Of a stretch of 64,000 nucleotides of DNA, positions 43,006 through 54,495 are shown piece by piece (the stretch's first letter is position 1; the number at the start of each line of letters is the position of its first letter). Origin of the DNA: Rattus norvegicus (lineage: Eukaryota; Chordata; Mammalia; Rodentia; Muridae); the NCBI RefSeq assembly GCF_036323735.1, contig NC_086029.1:47480357-47544356 (forward strand). Direction: 5' to 3'. The position numbers were made by a program, and so were the translations under genes. The notes beneath the pieces were generated by a model, which was not told where the DNA came from, made no database searches, and was given only the letters and a program-made list of their open reading frames with translations.

Positions 43006-43102
43006 GGGTTGGGAATTTAGCTCAGTGGTAGAGCGCTTGCCTAGGAAGCTCAAGGCCCTGGGTTTGGTCCCCAGCTCCGAAAAAAAGAACAACAACAAAA
43101 AA
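43006..43102 (+). mobile_element. ID SINE with 13-bp TSD
   Basis: 'gggttgggaatttagctcag' head, box B 'gggtttggtcc' and a tail of A with AAC. The direct repeat AAGTCTAAAGAAG (42993-43005 and 43103-43115) is perfect, so the insertion is young. Confidence 0.96.
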
Positions 43103-43154
43103 AAGTCTAAAGAAGCTGAGTTCTTATTTCAGCAAAGAATGATGGCCACAGAGG

Positions 43155-43178
43155 AGCAGCAGCAGCGGCAGCAGCAGC

Positions 43179-43212
<34 letters not shown>

Positions 43213-43235
43213 GCAGCAGCAGCAGCAGCAGAGCA
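43155..43235. repeat. (CAG)n trinucleotide repeat with CGG interruptions
   Basis: About 26 triplets of CAG, interrupted by CGG at three places. In one plus-strand frame it reads poly-Gln with Arg. That frame starts inside the ID element, so it is not a real gene. Confidence 0.97.
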
Positions 43236-43239
43236 GATG

Positions 43240-43815
43240 CACCTGCCAGCAAGTGGCAAAGACACTTGGTAAAAACCAACAGCTCTCCCTTCGGACCTCC
43301 TTACACCTGGGCCACAGGTCAGAGGTCACCCCACTTGAGGGGAGAATCTCTCACCTCAGTTTACTCTTCTAGGGAATATGCTGACAGACTCACCCAGAGG
43401 CTTGTCTCTTGGCTGGGGCCCAAGGGGCCTAAAGTGGCTGTTGGGCCGACTTCACTGCCATGCCTTCTTTCTGAGTCTGTGGCACCTCTGGGTTCCTAGT
43501 TTGGAATCGTTGACTCTTTCCTCCTAGTCCCTCACATCTCAGCAGGTTCACATCCTGACGATCTCGCACTGTGCCTCCTCTTTCTGTCGCTTCTCCCTTG
43601 CTCTCATTCACAATTTCTTCTGCCTGCGTTTCTAACGTTGTCATTGGTGTTTATCAACCTCTTCCTTTCCTTTGTTCTCAGGATCTTTTTAAAACACAGC
43701 AAGAGGGCACTGATGAAGACGGTGGCAGGCCTAACTCCTCAGCCTGGCCTCAGAGGAGGGATGGAGGCATCCTAGCCGCATCCCAACCCTGGTGTCCTTT
43801 TCTTGTAGGATGTAT
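43240..43815. other. Unassigned sequence
   Basis: No gene or repeat recognised. Confidence 0.5.
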
Positions 43816-43819
43816 GTGT

Positions 43820-44138
43820 TGTGGTTTTAATATTCTTGGCCAAGGGAGTGGCACTATTAGAAGGTCTGGCCTTGTTGGAGTAGGTGTGTCACTGTGGGTG
43901 TGGGCTTTAAGACCCTCATCCTACCTGCCTGGAAGTCAGTCTTCTCCTAGCAGCCTTCAGATGAAGATGTAGAACTCTCAGCTCCTCCTGCACCATGCCT
44001 GCCTGGATGTTGCCATGTTCCCACCTTGATGATACTGGACTGAACCTCTGAACCTGTAAGTCAGCCCCAATTAAAAGCTGTCCTTATGAGAGTTGCCTTG
44101 GTCATGGTGTCTGCTCACAGCAGTAAAACTCTAAGACA
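43820..44138 (+). mobile_element. MaLR-like solo LTR
   Basis: 'gccttgttggagtaggtgtg', 'cttcagatgaagatgtagaa', 'ctgtaagtcagccccaatta'. About 319 bp and close to the copy at 7290-7652. A short repeat 'gtatgtg' on both flanks (43812 and 44141) may be the TSD. Confidence 0.85.
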
Positions 44139-44139
44139 G

Positions 44140-44688
44140 AGTATGTGCATGTTCCACAGTGTCACACTGGGTCTGGGACATGGGACATCTCAAATGAACT
44201 CTGTCATGAAGTGATGAGCCCTTGCATGTCTCAGTGACTCCACCCAGACACTTCTCTGCCAAGGCAGACAGATGGTGGGCTCCATGAGGAACCAGAGCTT
44301 TTCATTACACTTCCATCCCTCCATCCACCACGAACACTTGGGTAAATGTCAGGGGCTCACAGGCTAACTTAGTATAGAAAGGATAACTTTGAATCATGCC
44401 CAGCTCAGGGGTTGTGGCCAGCTCACAGGGGCTGCTAATGGGATAATTGGAGGTGACTGTTCACAGCTCACCCTTTCTTAATCAATGCTGATGCTCTCAA
44501 TTTGTGGTGACACATAGATTGACTGGTGTCTTGATTGTCTAGAAACTATTCCACTTCTGAATGTTTTGTAGATAAATCATTGACACTCAAGGGTTTTTGA
44601 AAATTCCCCTAGCTAATGGATGCTAAACACATGGAAATTTTACTTGTAGACATTGTAGGGTTTGAGCATTCATGGTGAGGACAGCTTG
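44140..44688. other. Unassigned sequence
   Basis: No recognisable repeat or exon. Confidence 0.5.
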
Positions 44689-44689
44689 G

Positions 44690-45172
44690 GTTGCTGTGAA
44701 TAGACATCTGGAGTCCTGGCTCCCTCACTGTGGGGAAACCCTGCTACTTAAGGTCTCAGTCTACCATGACTGGCTAGTTCCTCCGAGCTTGGCACAAAGT
44801 GGAGGACTCCATTTGCCAGCAGGCCTTTCCCTCCTTTGACCTTGTCTGGGGATCCCTATCCCCTACCCCCTCTACCTGGGGAAGGTTAAATAGTCCTTGG
44901 CAGACCTACAAGTTCAACTTTCCCTTTCTGCATAGGAACCTGCCTGCCAGTATCTGAGATCCCTGGAATGCCTTTATATACAAATGAGACAGTCACAGAA
45001 CTTTAAACTCTAGCCTGTAATTTTCACTTACTCTGAATACTCCTTCCCACTCTCCAAGGTTCACACACAGACCTTTTCCACCCTTAATAAAGTATATGCG
45101 TACAAGCCCACCCTGAATAAAAGTGTATACACAAGCTAGGATCATCTAAGAGAACTGTCTCACTGAAGACTG
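44690..45172 (+). mobile_element. Possible ERV-type LTR with TATA and two AATAAA
   Basis: U3-like start, 'ctttatatacaaatgag' (TATA) near 44972, then AATAAA near 45087 and 45115. The spacing is right for an LTR or small promoter-terminator cassette. No flanking retroviral genes and no TSD found. Confidence 0.4.
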
Positions 45173-45174
45173 TT

Positions 45175-45682
45175 GGAAAATGCCTTGGTCTGAAAGAGCT
45201 GTGACACTGAGATCCTCGGAGAAAGCCTTCTCTGTCCCCTGGTACTCACTCCCAGATGGACAGGCATCCTGCAGACCTCCCCTGTTTCTGACTCTGTTTC
45301 ATCCTTCCAGCCTGGTGTATAGCAGCATCTAGACACCCTGAGAGGGAGGAAGCAGAGGATGTAGAGCCACAGATCAACCCCAAAGCATACCACAGGGCAG
45401 GTTATTAGAACTTTCTGAGCACCAGTTTCCTCATAATAATGGGGGAATAATTAAACCCAGCATGACAGGTTTGAGGAATCCCACATGGTGATATCTTTGA
45501 AGCACACAGCAAAGTCATCCGTATCTGGAGGTGTCACGGCAGACATGTTCCTCATGTGCCAGAGGCTCAGAAGACCAACCCCTTATCGCCCATAGTCCTG
45601 TGGCCAGTGTGACTTCCGTGCTTCAAAGTTCCTTCCCACAAGGCATGAATGATAACAGAAAGACCAAAAGCACCATCAATTC
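45175..45682. other. Unassigned sequence
   Basis: No exon or repeat recognised. Confidence 0.45.
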
Positions 45683-45998
45683 TGTGGTCGTAAAACGTTC
45701 CCTGTAGGTTCATGCATGCGAACCCTGGCTGGGGCCACTTGTGAACATTGTGGAGCTTTAGGGGTGGAACCTTGCTGAAAGTTTGTTCTTGGGAATGGTC
45801 GAGATTTATAGGCTGTCCACACTTCTACTCTCTTTTTCCTATGTGAGGAGGAAAAAAACATAATTAGCCAAATCCCTACTCCTGACTTCCTACCGTGACT
45901 GACTGTGACCCTCTGGAATGGTAGGCTAAAATAAACCCTTTCCTCTTCTAACTTGTCTGTTGCCAAGGTATTTTAGCATAGCTACAGAAAGTAGCCAT
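45683..45998 (+). mobile_element. MaLR-like LTR (third family)
   Basis: 'tgtgaacattgtggagcttt', 'ggtggaaccttgctgaaag', 'gctaaaataaaccctttcct', 'tttagcatagctacagaaag'. It ends where another LTR begins. Confidence 0.6.
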
Positions 45999-46002
45999 GC
46001 TG

Positions 46003-46365
46003 GCTCGTGTTCTGTGAACTCAATACAACGTATAGCCCATTGGGAAAAATGCCCCCACCTGATTGGCCTGTAGGCAAGCCAATGGGGGATATTTCTTGAT
46101 TGTTGATTGGTGTAAGTGGGCTCAGTTCATTGTGGGCAGGGCCACCCCTGGGCTGGCAGTCCTGGATTCTATAAGAAATCAGGCTGAGCAGATCAGTAAG
46201 CACCACCCTCCATGACCTTTGCATTGGTTCCTGCCTCTAGGTTCCTGCCCTGACTTCTCTCAGGGATGGACTGTGTGGTCCATGAACAGAAATAAGCTGT
46301 TTCTTATCCAAGTTGCATTGGTCATGGTGTTTTGTCACAACAACAGAGACCTTAATTAAGACCAG
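46003..46365 (+). mobile_element. MaLR-like LTR adjoining the previous one
   Basis: 'gattggcctgtaggcaagcc', 'ttgtgggcagggccacccct', 'cctggattctataagaaatc', 'ggtcatggtgttttgtcaca'. Same family as the split LTRs at 25 and 32 kb. Confidence 0.75.
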
Positions 46366-46369
46366 TTAC

Positions 46370-47188
46370 TGAGTACGTGGAGTCCAGAGCTCAGCAAAAG
46401 ATTACTCATTCCTGATGTTGCTCTTGACCAAGCACCTTCAGATCCTTGTCCTGTGGAAGCCCCTATGTTGTAAAAGGACTACTTGGAGTCTTCCTCCTGT
46501 GAAGATTCAAGTCTTGTGGAGTCCCTAGAGGGTGCAGAGACAGCAACTCAAAGAAGCTGCATTGTCTCGGCTGATGGCTCTGAGACACACTTCTGGGCGT
46601 GCCCTTCCCAAATTTCCTAGTCAGAAAGTTGTGATCAAAATTTACTGCTCATTTGAAGCCTCTGAGTTGGGGGTGGAAGAGGGACAGAATCAGGGTGCTC
46701 TGGTCACCATGCTCTTGCTGAGGGAGAAGCTGTAAAAAGGATGCTTCCTAAGCACCCCAGCCAAGATGCTGAATGTCCCTCTGCACCCCAGAGGACTTCA
46801 TCGTCTATCCTGAGTGGGTTCACCTTCACTACCCATCTTCCAGGCATACTTAGGCAGGGTGAGGCAAGCAGGAAGAGCATTGACTCTTGGTGACTTAGAG
46901 TTATGGCTGATCCCCAGAGATCCCTGTGTGTCTCTGGGAGGAGCAGACAAGTTTCTGAAGCTCACTAAGTATGGAGATTGTGGCTCAGATCAGCGTCATT
47001 CCACCAAGGTCTTTATTGTGACCCTGGTGTGAGGAGACAGGCTCCATCCAACTGGGGTGGTACCAACCACTGTGTGACGTGTCCACCCATTTCAGTCGTC
47101 ACCCAAGAAAAAGTTCCACAGGTCTGGTGGGCTCATTTCCTCAATTGAGGCCTCTCTTCCCAGATGCCTCTAGTTCATGTGAGTAAAG
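46370..47188. other. Unassigned sequence
   Basis: No gene. Frames of 67-72 codons have no resemblance to known families. Confidence 0.5.
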
Positions 47189-47190
47189 GT

Positions 47191-47634
47191 GGACAGCACA
47201 TTGTGGACAGCACACAGACAGCACACGGATAGCACATGTCTAGCATATGGATAGCACACAGAGAACACACAAACAGCATATGGACAGCACATGGAGAGCA
47301 CACTGAGAGCACACAGAGAGCACAGGGACAGCACATGGATAACACATGGACAGCACACAGATAGTACATGGACAGCACATAGACAGCCCATGGACAGCAC
47401 CTGAACAGCCCATGGACAGCACACGGACAGCCCATGGACAGCACATGGACAGCACACGGACAGCACATGGACAGCACACGGACAGCACACGGACAGCACC
47501 TGAATAGCCAATGGATAGCACATGGACAGCACACAGACAGTACATGAACAGCACATGGACAGCACATGGACAGCACATGATCAGTACACAGACAGTACAT
47601 GGACAGCACATGGACAGCACATGGACAGCACATT
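47191..47634. repeat. 11-bp minisatellite (GACAGCACATG)n, ~40 copies
   Basis: 444 bp of tandem 11-mers with variants (CACACG, CCCATG, ACCTGA, TACATG). Because 11 is not a multiple of 3 and the unit has no minus-strand stop in any frame, all three minus frames are open and give Cys/Val/His-rich false proteins of 131-193 codons. The array starts and ends with the same 'cagcacattgtg' variant. Confidence 0.98.
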
Positions 47635-47639
47635 GTGAA

Positions 47640-48255
47640 TATTCACTGAGTGTGAGTTTTGTTTCTGGACAAGGTGGATGGCTCAAGGTCCCCACAACTT
47701 GATTACTATTCTCCACAGAAACCTGTGATTCACCATGGGGCAAGATGCTCAGAGAACCTTTCATGAGTGTCAGGGTCTTGGCTTTCAGGTGACCAAGACC
47801 ATCCATCGCACTGGCGAGCAATCACGTAGATGGGAACATTCACACACTCAGATCAGGGAGACACCTGTCCCAGGGTCTTCACCCCAGTCACGGAGTTCAT
47901 CGTCTTACAGTGACCTTACACACCCATTCAAGCCACTGTCCATGACACACATGGTCATAGTGGCTTCATAGATCATGCAGAGGAAGAAAGAAACCGTTGA
48001 AGTCAAGTCGATGGCAGAGACCCACCTTCTCCATCGTCTTTCACAATCATCTCTCATTTGTTCCAGCAAATGTTTTAACAACAGGCTTTCCAGAGAAACC
48101 CAAGTCCTCATCTGTAGAGCTCATCAATTTCTATGGTGTAAACTTCTGTCATCAAGACCAGTTTCAAACTCCCAACTTGCTGTCAATGAATATGGAGCTG
48201 GGAAGGGACACGCCATCCCACAAACACGGCTGGGCTTAGTAGCTCCAGAAATATA
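47640..48255. other. Unassigned sequence
   Basis: No recognisable exon or repeat. Confidence 0.5.
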
Positions 48256-48257
48256 GT

Positions 48258-48662
48258 TGTCTTAGTCAGGGTTTCTATCCCTGCACAAACATCATGACCA
48301 GGAAGCAAGTCAGGGAGGAAAGGGTTTATTCAGCTTACACTTCCACATTGCTGTTCATTACCAAAGGGAGTCAGGCCTGGAACTCAAGCAGGTCAGGAAG
48401 CAGGAGCTGATGCAGAGGCCATGGAGGGATGTTACTTACTGGTTTGCTTCCCCTGGCTTGCTCAGCTTGCTTTCTTATAGATCCCAGGACCACCAGCCTA
48501 GGCACTGCTCTATCCACAAGTGGCTGGGACCTCCTACCCTTGATCCCTAATTGAGAAAATGCCTTACAGCTGGGTCTCACGGAGGCATTTCCTCAAGGGA
48601 GGCTCCTTTCTCTGTGGTAACCCCAGCTTGTGTCAAGTCGACACACAAAACCAGCCAGTACA
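48258..48662 (-). mobile_element. Solo LTR (second MaLR-like family)
   Basis: 'tgtcttagtcagggtttcta' to 'aaaccagccagtaca'. Nearly the same as 37482-37883 over the full length, so the two copies are of similar, fairly recent age. TSD not clear. Confidence 0.82.
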
Positions 48663-48664
48663 GC

Positions 48665-50950
48665 AGGTAATTATAGAGATAGCAAGACAATCAGGAACCA
48701 ACGGCTTTTTAAACGCCATTCAAATGTTTGTGTTTAACATTATTCATTCGATGGTAACCATGTAATGCTGTGTTTAGTAACAAATGAAGCACCCTTGAAA
48801 ATGTAGACCCTGGCACCCGAGGACAGTTCCAGTCTGTCCCACCTCTCTGCTGTATGCCATACCACAACATTCTATACTGATGAGGGCTGGCTTACAGTAC
48901 AACCCAGGGGTCAGTCTCCGGTGACTGTGTCTGCATGAGTTCTGCTACAGAGGAGTTGCATGAGGCCTTAAGAGAAGACTGGGAGCGCTTAGTGCTGAGG
49001 TAGAAGTTAGCATCCAGTCAAGGGTTCCTGCTTATAAAGTTGCTGCTGTCTCCAACAAGCCCTGACCCCTGTTCTTTATGTCCACCCACTGATGCAGGGT
49101 CCCTGGGCTACCTACCTACCTGGTGGCCAGCTGGGAACAGGACAGTTAGTAAGATCATCGAGACCTAACATTAGCCAGTATCATGTCTCTGCTGGCCTTG
49201 GCTCCTTGGTTGATATTCTGCTGGTTCTTTCCGGCTTGAGGCTAATGCCCCATGACCAGGTTGGCCATGAGAGTTGGAGCTTGCTTTGACGTCTTCTTAA
49301 ATGCAAAGTCGTCTGCAAAAGTTTAACAGGTAGCCAACAGTCTACCTTTCAACTCAGCGTTACAATTGTGTGACTCTGGTTGTAATCCGCAATGCCATTC
49401 TGGACTAGCCACTTTAATAGTCTCCAGTTACTTAGCGAGACAGTGGGACTTGCGCTGCTAATGTGGGAGATTAGCAATAGGCCAGGTGTGCACACAGGGT
49501 GCCCCACACCTATCCCCGACACACTCATGTGTGCGGTGCCGTCTGTTGTGGTGGTGTTTGTGCTGCGATAAAGCCACAGCCCATGAAAGGGAGATGCCAT
49601 CCGATCCAAAGGAATCGCTAAAAATGGAAACGTGGTGCTTTTTCCCAGACTAGTCAAAGTCTGAAAGAAATAAGAGCTAAGATCCATTTCCAGTGGACCT
49701 GGTAACCCTGCTTCATCCTCGGTTTACCTAAGCAATGTCTCTCATGTCTTTGGGATTCCCTTGCGCCGGGTCTTCCAGAGTCTCTTCTGGGGACAGGGTT
49801 AGCTCAACATTTTCACAGAAAATAGAATACAGAGTTGTGGTTGAAGAAGACTACAAGTCAAGCGGCTGGCAGGGAGAGCCATAATCGGGAGAAAAGAGCA
49901 TCTGTGTGCTGTGTGTGACCCGGAAGCCCTCACCCTCCCAGGTCTGACCCTTGGTCCCCACCTTGGTTTTGAGAGTTGGCTGAAACTTTGGGTGGTGGAG
50001 CCCGGCTGGGAAAGCAGGTCTCTGAGGGCATGTCTTCAAAGGTTGGTTGATACTCTTTTGGTTCCTCCCGGCTCGAGGCTAATGCCCCACAACTGCCTTC
50101 TCTCTGCTTTCTGTTCAGTGAGCTGAGAAGCCATTCTCACTCCCTGCAACCCCGATCCTCTGTTTCAACCCAGACCCAGAATCAACAGAGCCCAGGAATA
50201 CCAACAGAAACATCTGACAACGGCAACAGACTCTGTATAAATTGCGCCCTGTAAGTCATTTATGTCTGGGAGCATCAAGTCCGATTGGTGCATTGGGCAA
50301 GGGAACTTGGCTGGAGAGGAGCGAAGTGAGGAGGCTCATCTCAGGGAGTGCTTCCTGAGAGTCCCCGATGGTGCCCTTTGGAGTCCCTTTTGCACAGCCC
50401 CCATGGGTGATGAGCTTGGGAAAACTTACCTTAGTTGGCCATACGCTGACGATTGCCTGGGTCTCAGAGTGAGCAGTGCTCAGGGACTCATTTCACAGGC
50501 GGTCCCACAAGGCCTGCCGTGGTGCTAGGAGGTGCTGTGTTTTGTCAAAATGTCAGACACTGGTAGAATAAACAGCTGCTTGCTGAAGGTGGGGGACGCT
50601 AGGCTGGCAGAGTGAGGTGTTAGCAGTCTTAACGTACTTGTGAAAGCGTGAGTGTCTGTAGGCTATTTCATCATGCGCCACGGAAAGAGAGAGAGGGAAT
50701 CAGGCAGGGAGCCGGGGGCATTCCAGTACAACATGCTGAAGAGGCACAGGCCGAGAGACCATAAAACAGAGAGGAAAATGGGAGGGAGGGGGCCGCCACA
50801 CAATTATGGGACTGCCCTTGGATCCTGGGTGCAAGCTCCCACATTTTGAATGACCCCATGGCAGCTCATAGCGCTTTGAGACGAATTCACTCTCCTCCTG
50901 CCCATAGAGTAGAATGACATCTTTGGACGAACATAATATAAAAAAGAAAC
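48665..50950. other. Mostly unassigned; contains a local duplicated ~55-bp motif
   Basis: No gene is visible. The phrase 'gaggctaatgcccca' with 40 bp of similar upstream sequence occurs at 49196-49255 and again at 50040-50095, which suggests two copies of an unnamed old repeat (possibly an LTR). Confidence 0.45.
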
Positions 50951-50951
50951 C

Positions 50952-51480
50952 GAGGCCATATCAAATTATTCTTTTATTGTTCCAGTCAAAAAAAGAGGAA
51001 CGCCTCAATATGTAAACAGTTTCCCTAACACAGCGAGTTCTTAAATATATATATATTTTTTATTCTAAAAAAATTTGGCATTGTAGAGATTCCTCAATAC
51101 ATAATTTGTGCTTTCGCATCAAGCATGCTTTCGCCTTGTCCGTGCGCAGACATACTTGGATTGAGTCAAGGGAGTTACAAAAGGATTGGAAGGTGGGTCA
51201 GGAGCCAAACCAGGACTGGGGCTCTGCCTGGCTTTCGTTTTTAAAAAGCTTGATGGGGAGGTTGGCAGCAATGACCTCAGAAGCAGGCATCAGCTACTTA
51301 ACTGCGAAGAAACTTGAAGCCTTCACAGGAGAGGTTTTTGGGGGAAGATGTTTCTCCCTGTGTTTTCTTGGCATCTCTAGAAGAGTATTGGCTTTGCTTA
51401 AAGAAAGCTACAGTGAACGCTCCAGCATTCTCAGCATATGAATTAGCCAGGTTTATAGTCAACTCTTACTGAAATTCTAC
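50952..51480 (-). other. Candidate 3' UTR of a minus-strand transcript
   Basis: On the minus strand this AT-rich segment ends with AATAAA (plus-strand TTTATT at 50973-50978), followed by a short GT/T-type downstream region. It is free of SINEs and has long A/T runs, as 3' UTRs often do. A 111-codon plus-strand frame across it has no family. Inference only. Confidence 0.25.
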
Positions 51481-52433
51481 TTTTCCACTTTCTAAAAAAT
51501 TTTTTTCCCAGACTCACTGAATTGTTTTGGAGTGCTTGACATGTTGTGTCGAGGACATCTTGGTCAGTGGAGGCCGTTCTTTTGTCCAATCTTAAGAGTT
51601 AGGAGCTATTTTGACACCATGATGGCTTTAAGAAACTGCAGACTGTGTTCCTCCACCTTTAGCTCAGAGACTTCTATGACTTAGCACCAGTCTTCACAAA
51701 GTATTTTTACCAAATCTCCTGGGAAGCCACCTATCCTTTGTAGACTAGCCAGGCACTGTCCCCTGGTCCTCTACGGCCGTGTTTTATTCTGGCTTCTCTT
51801 TCTCCTTCCAAAGCCCACCCAGGCCTCAAAAAACATCAAGGTATACCTCTTCCTGCCACACCACACTATTGCCTGCTGTCCACACAGAGCCCGCCTTGCT
51901 GTTGTTAAATCCCAGGCAACTGGTTCTAGCTGTCTCTCGGGATTAACTAGCCTTGTCCCTAAAACTGACTTTTTTCATGAGTAACGTGGGAGTTAGCTTT
52001 TGCTCATAGGGGTTTCTCACTCAGTAAGAGTGGACAGCTCCAGGGTGGTAGCCCGTTGAGAACAACAGAAGATATTACTATGTATTAGTGTCCTCAGAGA
52101 TCCTTGCTTAATTAAGGCCTTGGTCACTGGGCAGCAGTTACTCACTGAGTGTAACCAACACACACGAACCTCCAAGAAAGCCTTGCATGGAGTTTTAGCA
52201 AGCTGTTTGGATTGTTTATGACACAAATAAGCTTTGTCACCCTTTCAGCCTTGAACCTGAGGCCTCCCTTAGCCCTGAACATGAAAACCTTATTTCTCTG
52301 AAGGACATAAGCATTTTATTAAAATCTCAAGTTCTTGGGAAAATTGATGCGCACAGAATTGAAGATTAAATCTATTTGTGCTTCCATTGGGGGGGTGTTA
52401 TGTTTGTTCGAAACATTTTAAAATTAACATTTA
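51480..52433. other. Unassigned sequence
   Basis: Repeat-free as far as I can see; no exon proven. Confidence 0.5.
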
Positions 52434-52434
52434 A

Positions 52435-52595
52435 CTTTAATTTACATGTATGTGTGCATGTCTGTGTGAGTTTATGCCACTTTGGGTGTTTGAAAATGTC
52501 AGAAGAGGGTGTTCGTTCTCTGGGGCTGGGGTTGCTTGTGAGCTGCCCAGCGTGGATGCTGGGAGCCTGGAAGAGCAGCAGGCATTGCTCGTACG
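52435..52595 (-). mobile_element. B3-like SINE
   Basis: 'catgtatgtgtgcatgtctg', 'gtcagaagagggtgttcgtt', 'cttgtgagctgcccagcgtg', 'ggaagagcagcaggcattgc'. Confidence 0.65.
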
Positions 52596-52599
52596 CTTG

Positions 52600-53205
52600 G
52601 CGTTCTCTGGATGCTGGTGAGGACCTCATGATACCTCAACCTTTATAATACAGTTCCAGAGCTTTCTGGGAGTCCTCCTTGGCAGGTCTCTGTGACAGTT
52701 TGGTGAGACCTTCATGGCACAGCACAGGTAAGCAAGTTCCGCCAGACTAGACTCAGTCTTAACCCGTGTTTCCTAGAACCATGATTAGGGGGTGTGAAAA
52801 CTTGGTACTGATAGTGGACTTTGAATTAGTGGATTTCTCCAGAATACATTATTTTTCTGCCCTAGGAAATAGTTCAAGGGCAAGAGTCCTTACTCAGCCG
52901 CAGCAAGAATCTGGCCCCTTACTGGGAGAAGAAGATACAGTCATTATTTTAAACTAATAATGAGAAGGATTTCCTTTTTGCGTTTTGGGCCAATAACTAA
53001 AACAGGGCAGAAAATAAATAAAGTGATTCCGTTAACATGTGTTACAGCTAAAAGACAGAAGGGCCATAGCATCTCCTTTACGGTTTGTTTGGTTTAGAAC
53101 CAACATAGTTTCGGCGAACCCCTGCCTGCACGTTTCCAGAGGGGCAGAGCTGGTGGTGTACTGGATGCAGCTTGCTAATACCATGCTAGCATTCGATTAC
53201 TTATA
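52600..53205. other. Unassigned sequence
   Basis: No gene or repeat recognised. Confidence 0.5.
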
Positions 53206-53207
53206 AA

Positions 53208-53395
53208 AAAATATTTTCATTCCTGGGTATCTGTTTGTGGTAGAATGGACACATGTATCCCGGTGCAGTGGATACAATGTAGCTGGAGTTACAGGTGGCT
53301 GTGAGCTTCCTGACATGGGCGCCAGGAATCAAACTCTGGTCCTTTGCAAGAGCAGTGAATGCCCTTAAAACCTGAATCATCTCCTCCATTCCCCG
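53208..53395 (-). mobile_element. B3 SINE
   Basis: 'gtagctggagttacaggtgg', 'gggcgccaggaatcaaactc', 'cctttgcaagagcagtgaat', degraded head. Confidence 0.7.
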
Positions 53396-53740
53396 GATGA
53401 CTTTTTCATTTAATATGTAGCAGTGTGTTTATTCTACATCCATGTTGCTAACCTTCCGTGAAGTGTTCTACTGTGGAGAAGGTCACTATGTCTTAACACA
53501 GTGCCTACCCCCCAACCTGCCTGGCTGCCACCTGCTTTAGTGTGGTAGGAGGTGGGAGAGGAGTGTGGTTGGTAAAGGATTGCTGGACACAAGAGTGTTT
53601 GTGGTAGTTAAATTTCACTTTTACAAACAAAGGATTTTAAAAGTTGAAAGTTAAAAAGCTGACTCAATTAGGGACCATAAGTTTAAAAGTGACATAGAGG
53701 TGAACTGATGAGATGTAATTAGGGGCGCTAGTCAGAATCA

Positions 53741-53903
53741 CACAGACAGGCGCGGTAGGGTCAAACATAGAGACATGCGCGGTGGAGTCAAACATAGAGA
53801 CATGCGCGTTGGGGGGGGGGGCGGTCAAACATAGAGACATGCGCAGTGGGATCAAACAGAGACGGACAGTGGAATCAGAGAGACAGGCATGGTGGCGTCA
53901 AAC
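53741..53903. repeat. 27-bp minisatellite, ~6 copies, with G12 run
   Basis: The unit is GTCAAACATAGAGACATGCG plus CGGTGGA. Two central copies are identical for over 20 bp, and one has a 12-G expansion (53811-53822). Each complete unit has the CpG-bearing ATGCGC core. Confidence 0.93.
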
Positions 53904-54422
53904 GCTTGCTGGAAAAATGAGGAACCGAACATCTGGTGACCAATTCTTCTCAAAGTCACAGAGAGCATTCACTAGGATGCTTCATTCAGGGCCATTAGAC
54001 ACACCGTACCACATTAAAACTATACAAATTCTACAGTGTTCCCCTGCAGAACACAGTGGAGTGAAGCTAGAAATCAGCCACAGAGAGAGACCTGGGGCAT
54101 CTCTAAACACTTTAGGATTAAACATCACAATTCTCAGAACGTAGAAGAAATCTCAGGAGAAATTTTAAAAATAGACATTGAACTCGGAGAGGATGAGAAA
54201 CCACAATCAGACACGAAGTAGAAGCGGCCGGAGTGACAATCCGTAGCATCGGATGCAGCGAGCAGAAAGAAATCTGAGATCAGTCACGTAATTAAATGAG
54301 CGAGTTAAATCCAAAGTAAGCAAGGACAAACTGACAGAACTAAAGACAGGAAAGTGACTAAAGAGATCAGTGGAGTCAAGAACCAGTTTTTTGAAATAAA
54401 ATAATTACATTTCTATTTGTGC

Positions 54423-54424
<2 letters not shown>

Positions 54425-54493
<69 letters not shown>
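54425..54493. repeat. (GA)34 microsatellite inside L1
   Basis: A perfect dinucleotide tract placed where L1 ORF2 normally reads 'aaaaaaagagagaag'. It has most likely expanded from that native GA seed. Confidence 0.97.

Positions 54494-54495
<2 letters not shown>

Noticed and set aside
43025..43372. 115-codon frame with a poly-Gln run
   Set aside because: The start codon lies inside the ID SINE and the Gln run is the (CAG)n microsatellite.
44690..45172. Gene with its own TATA promoter and poly(A) signal
   Set aside because: TATA and AATAAA are about 110-140 bp apart with no ORF between them, which fits an LTR better than a gene.
47191..47634. CRISPR-like array of regular short repeats
   Set aside because: Period is 11 bp with no spacers, and the genome is rodent; it is a minisatellite. 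The same holds for 31401-31617.
47170..47821. Three overlapping Cys-rich minus-strand frames of 131-193 codons
   Set aside because: All are readings of the 11-bp minisatellite, open because the unit lacks stops.
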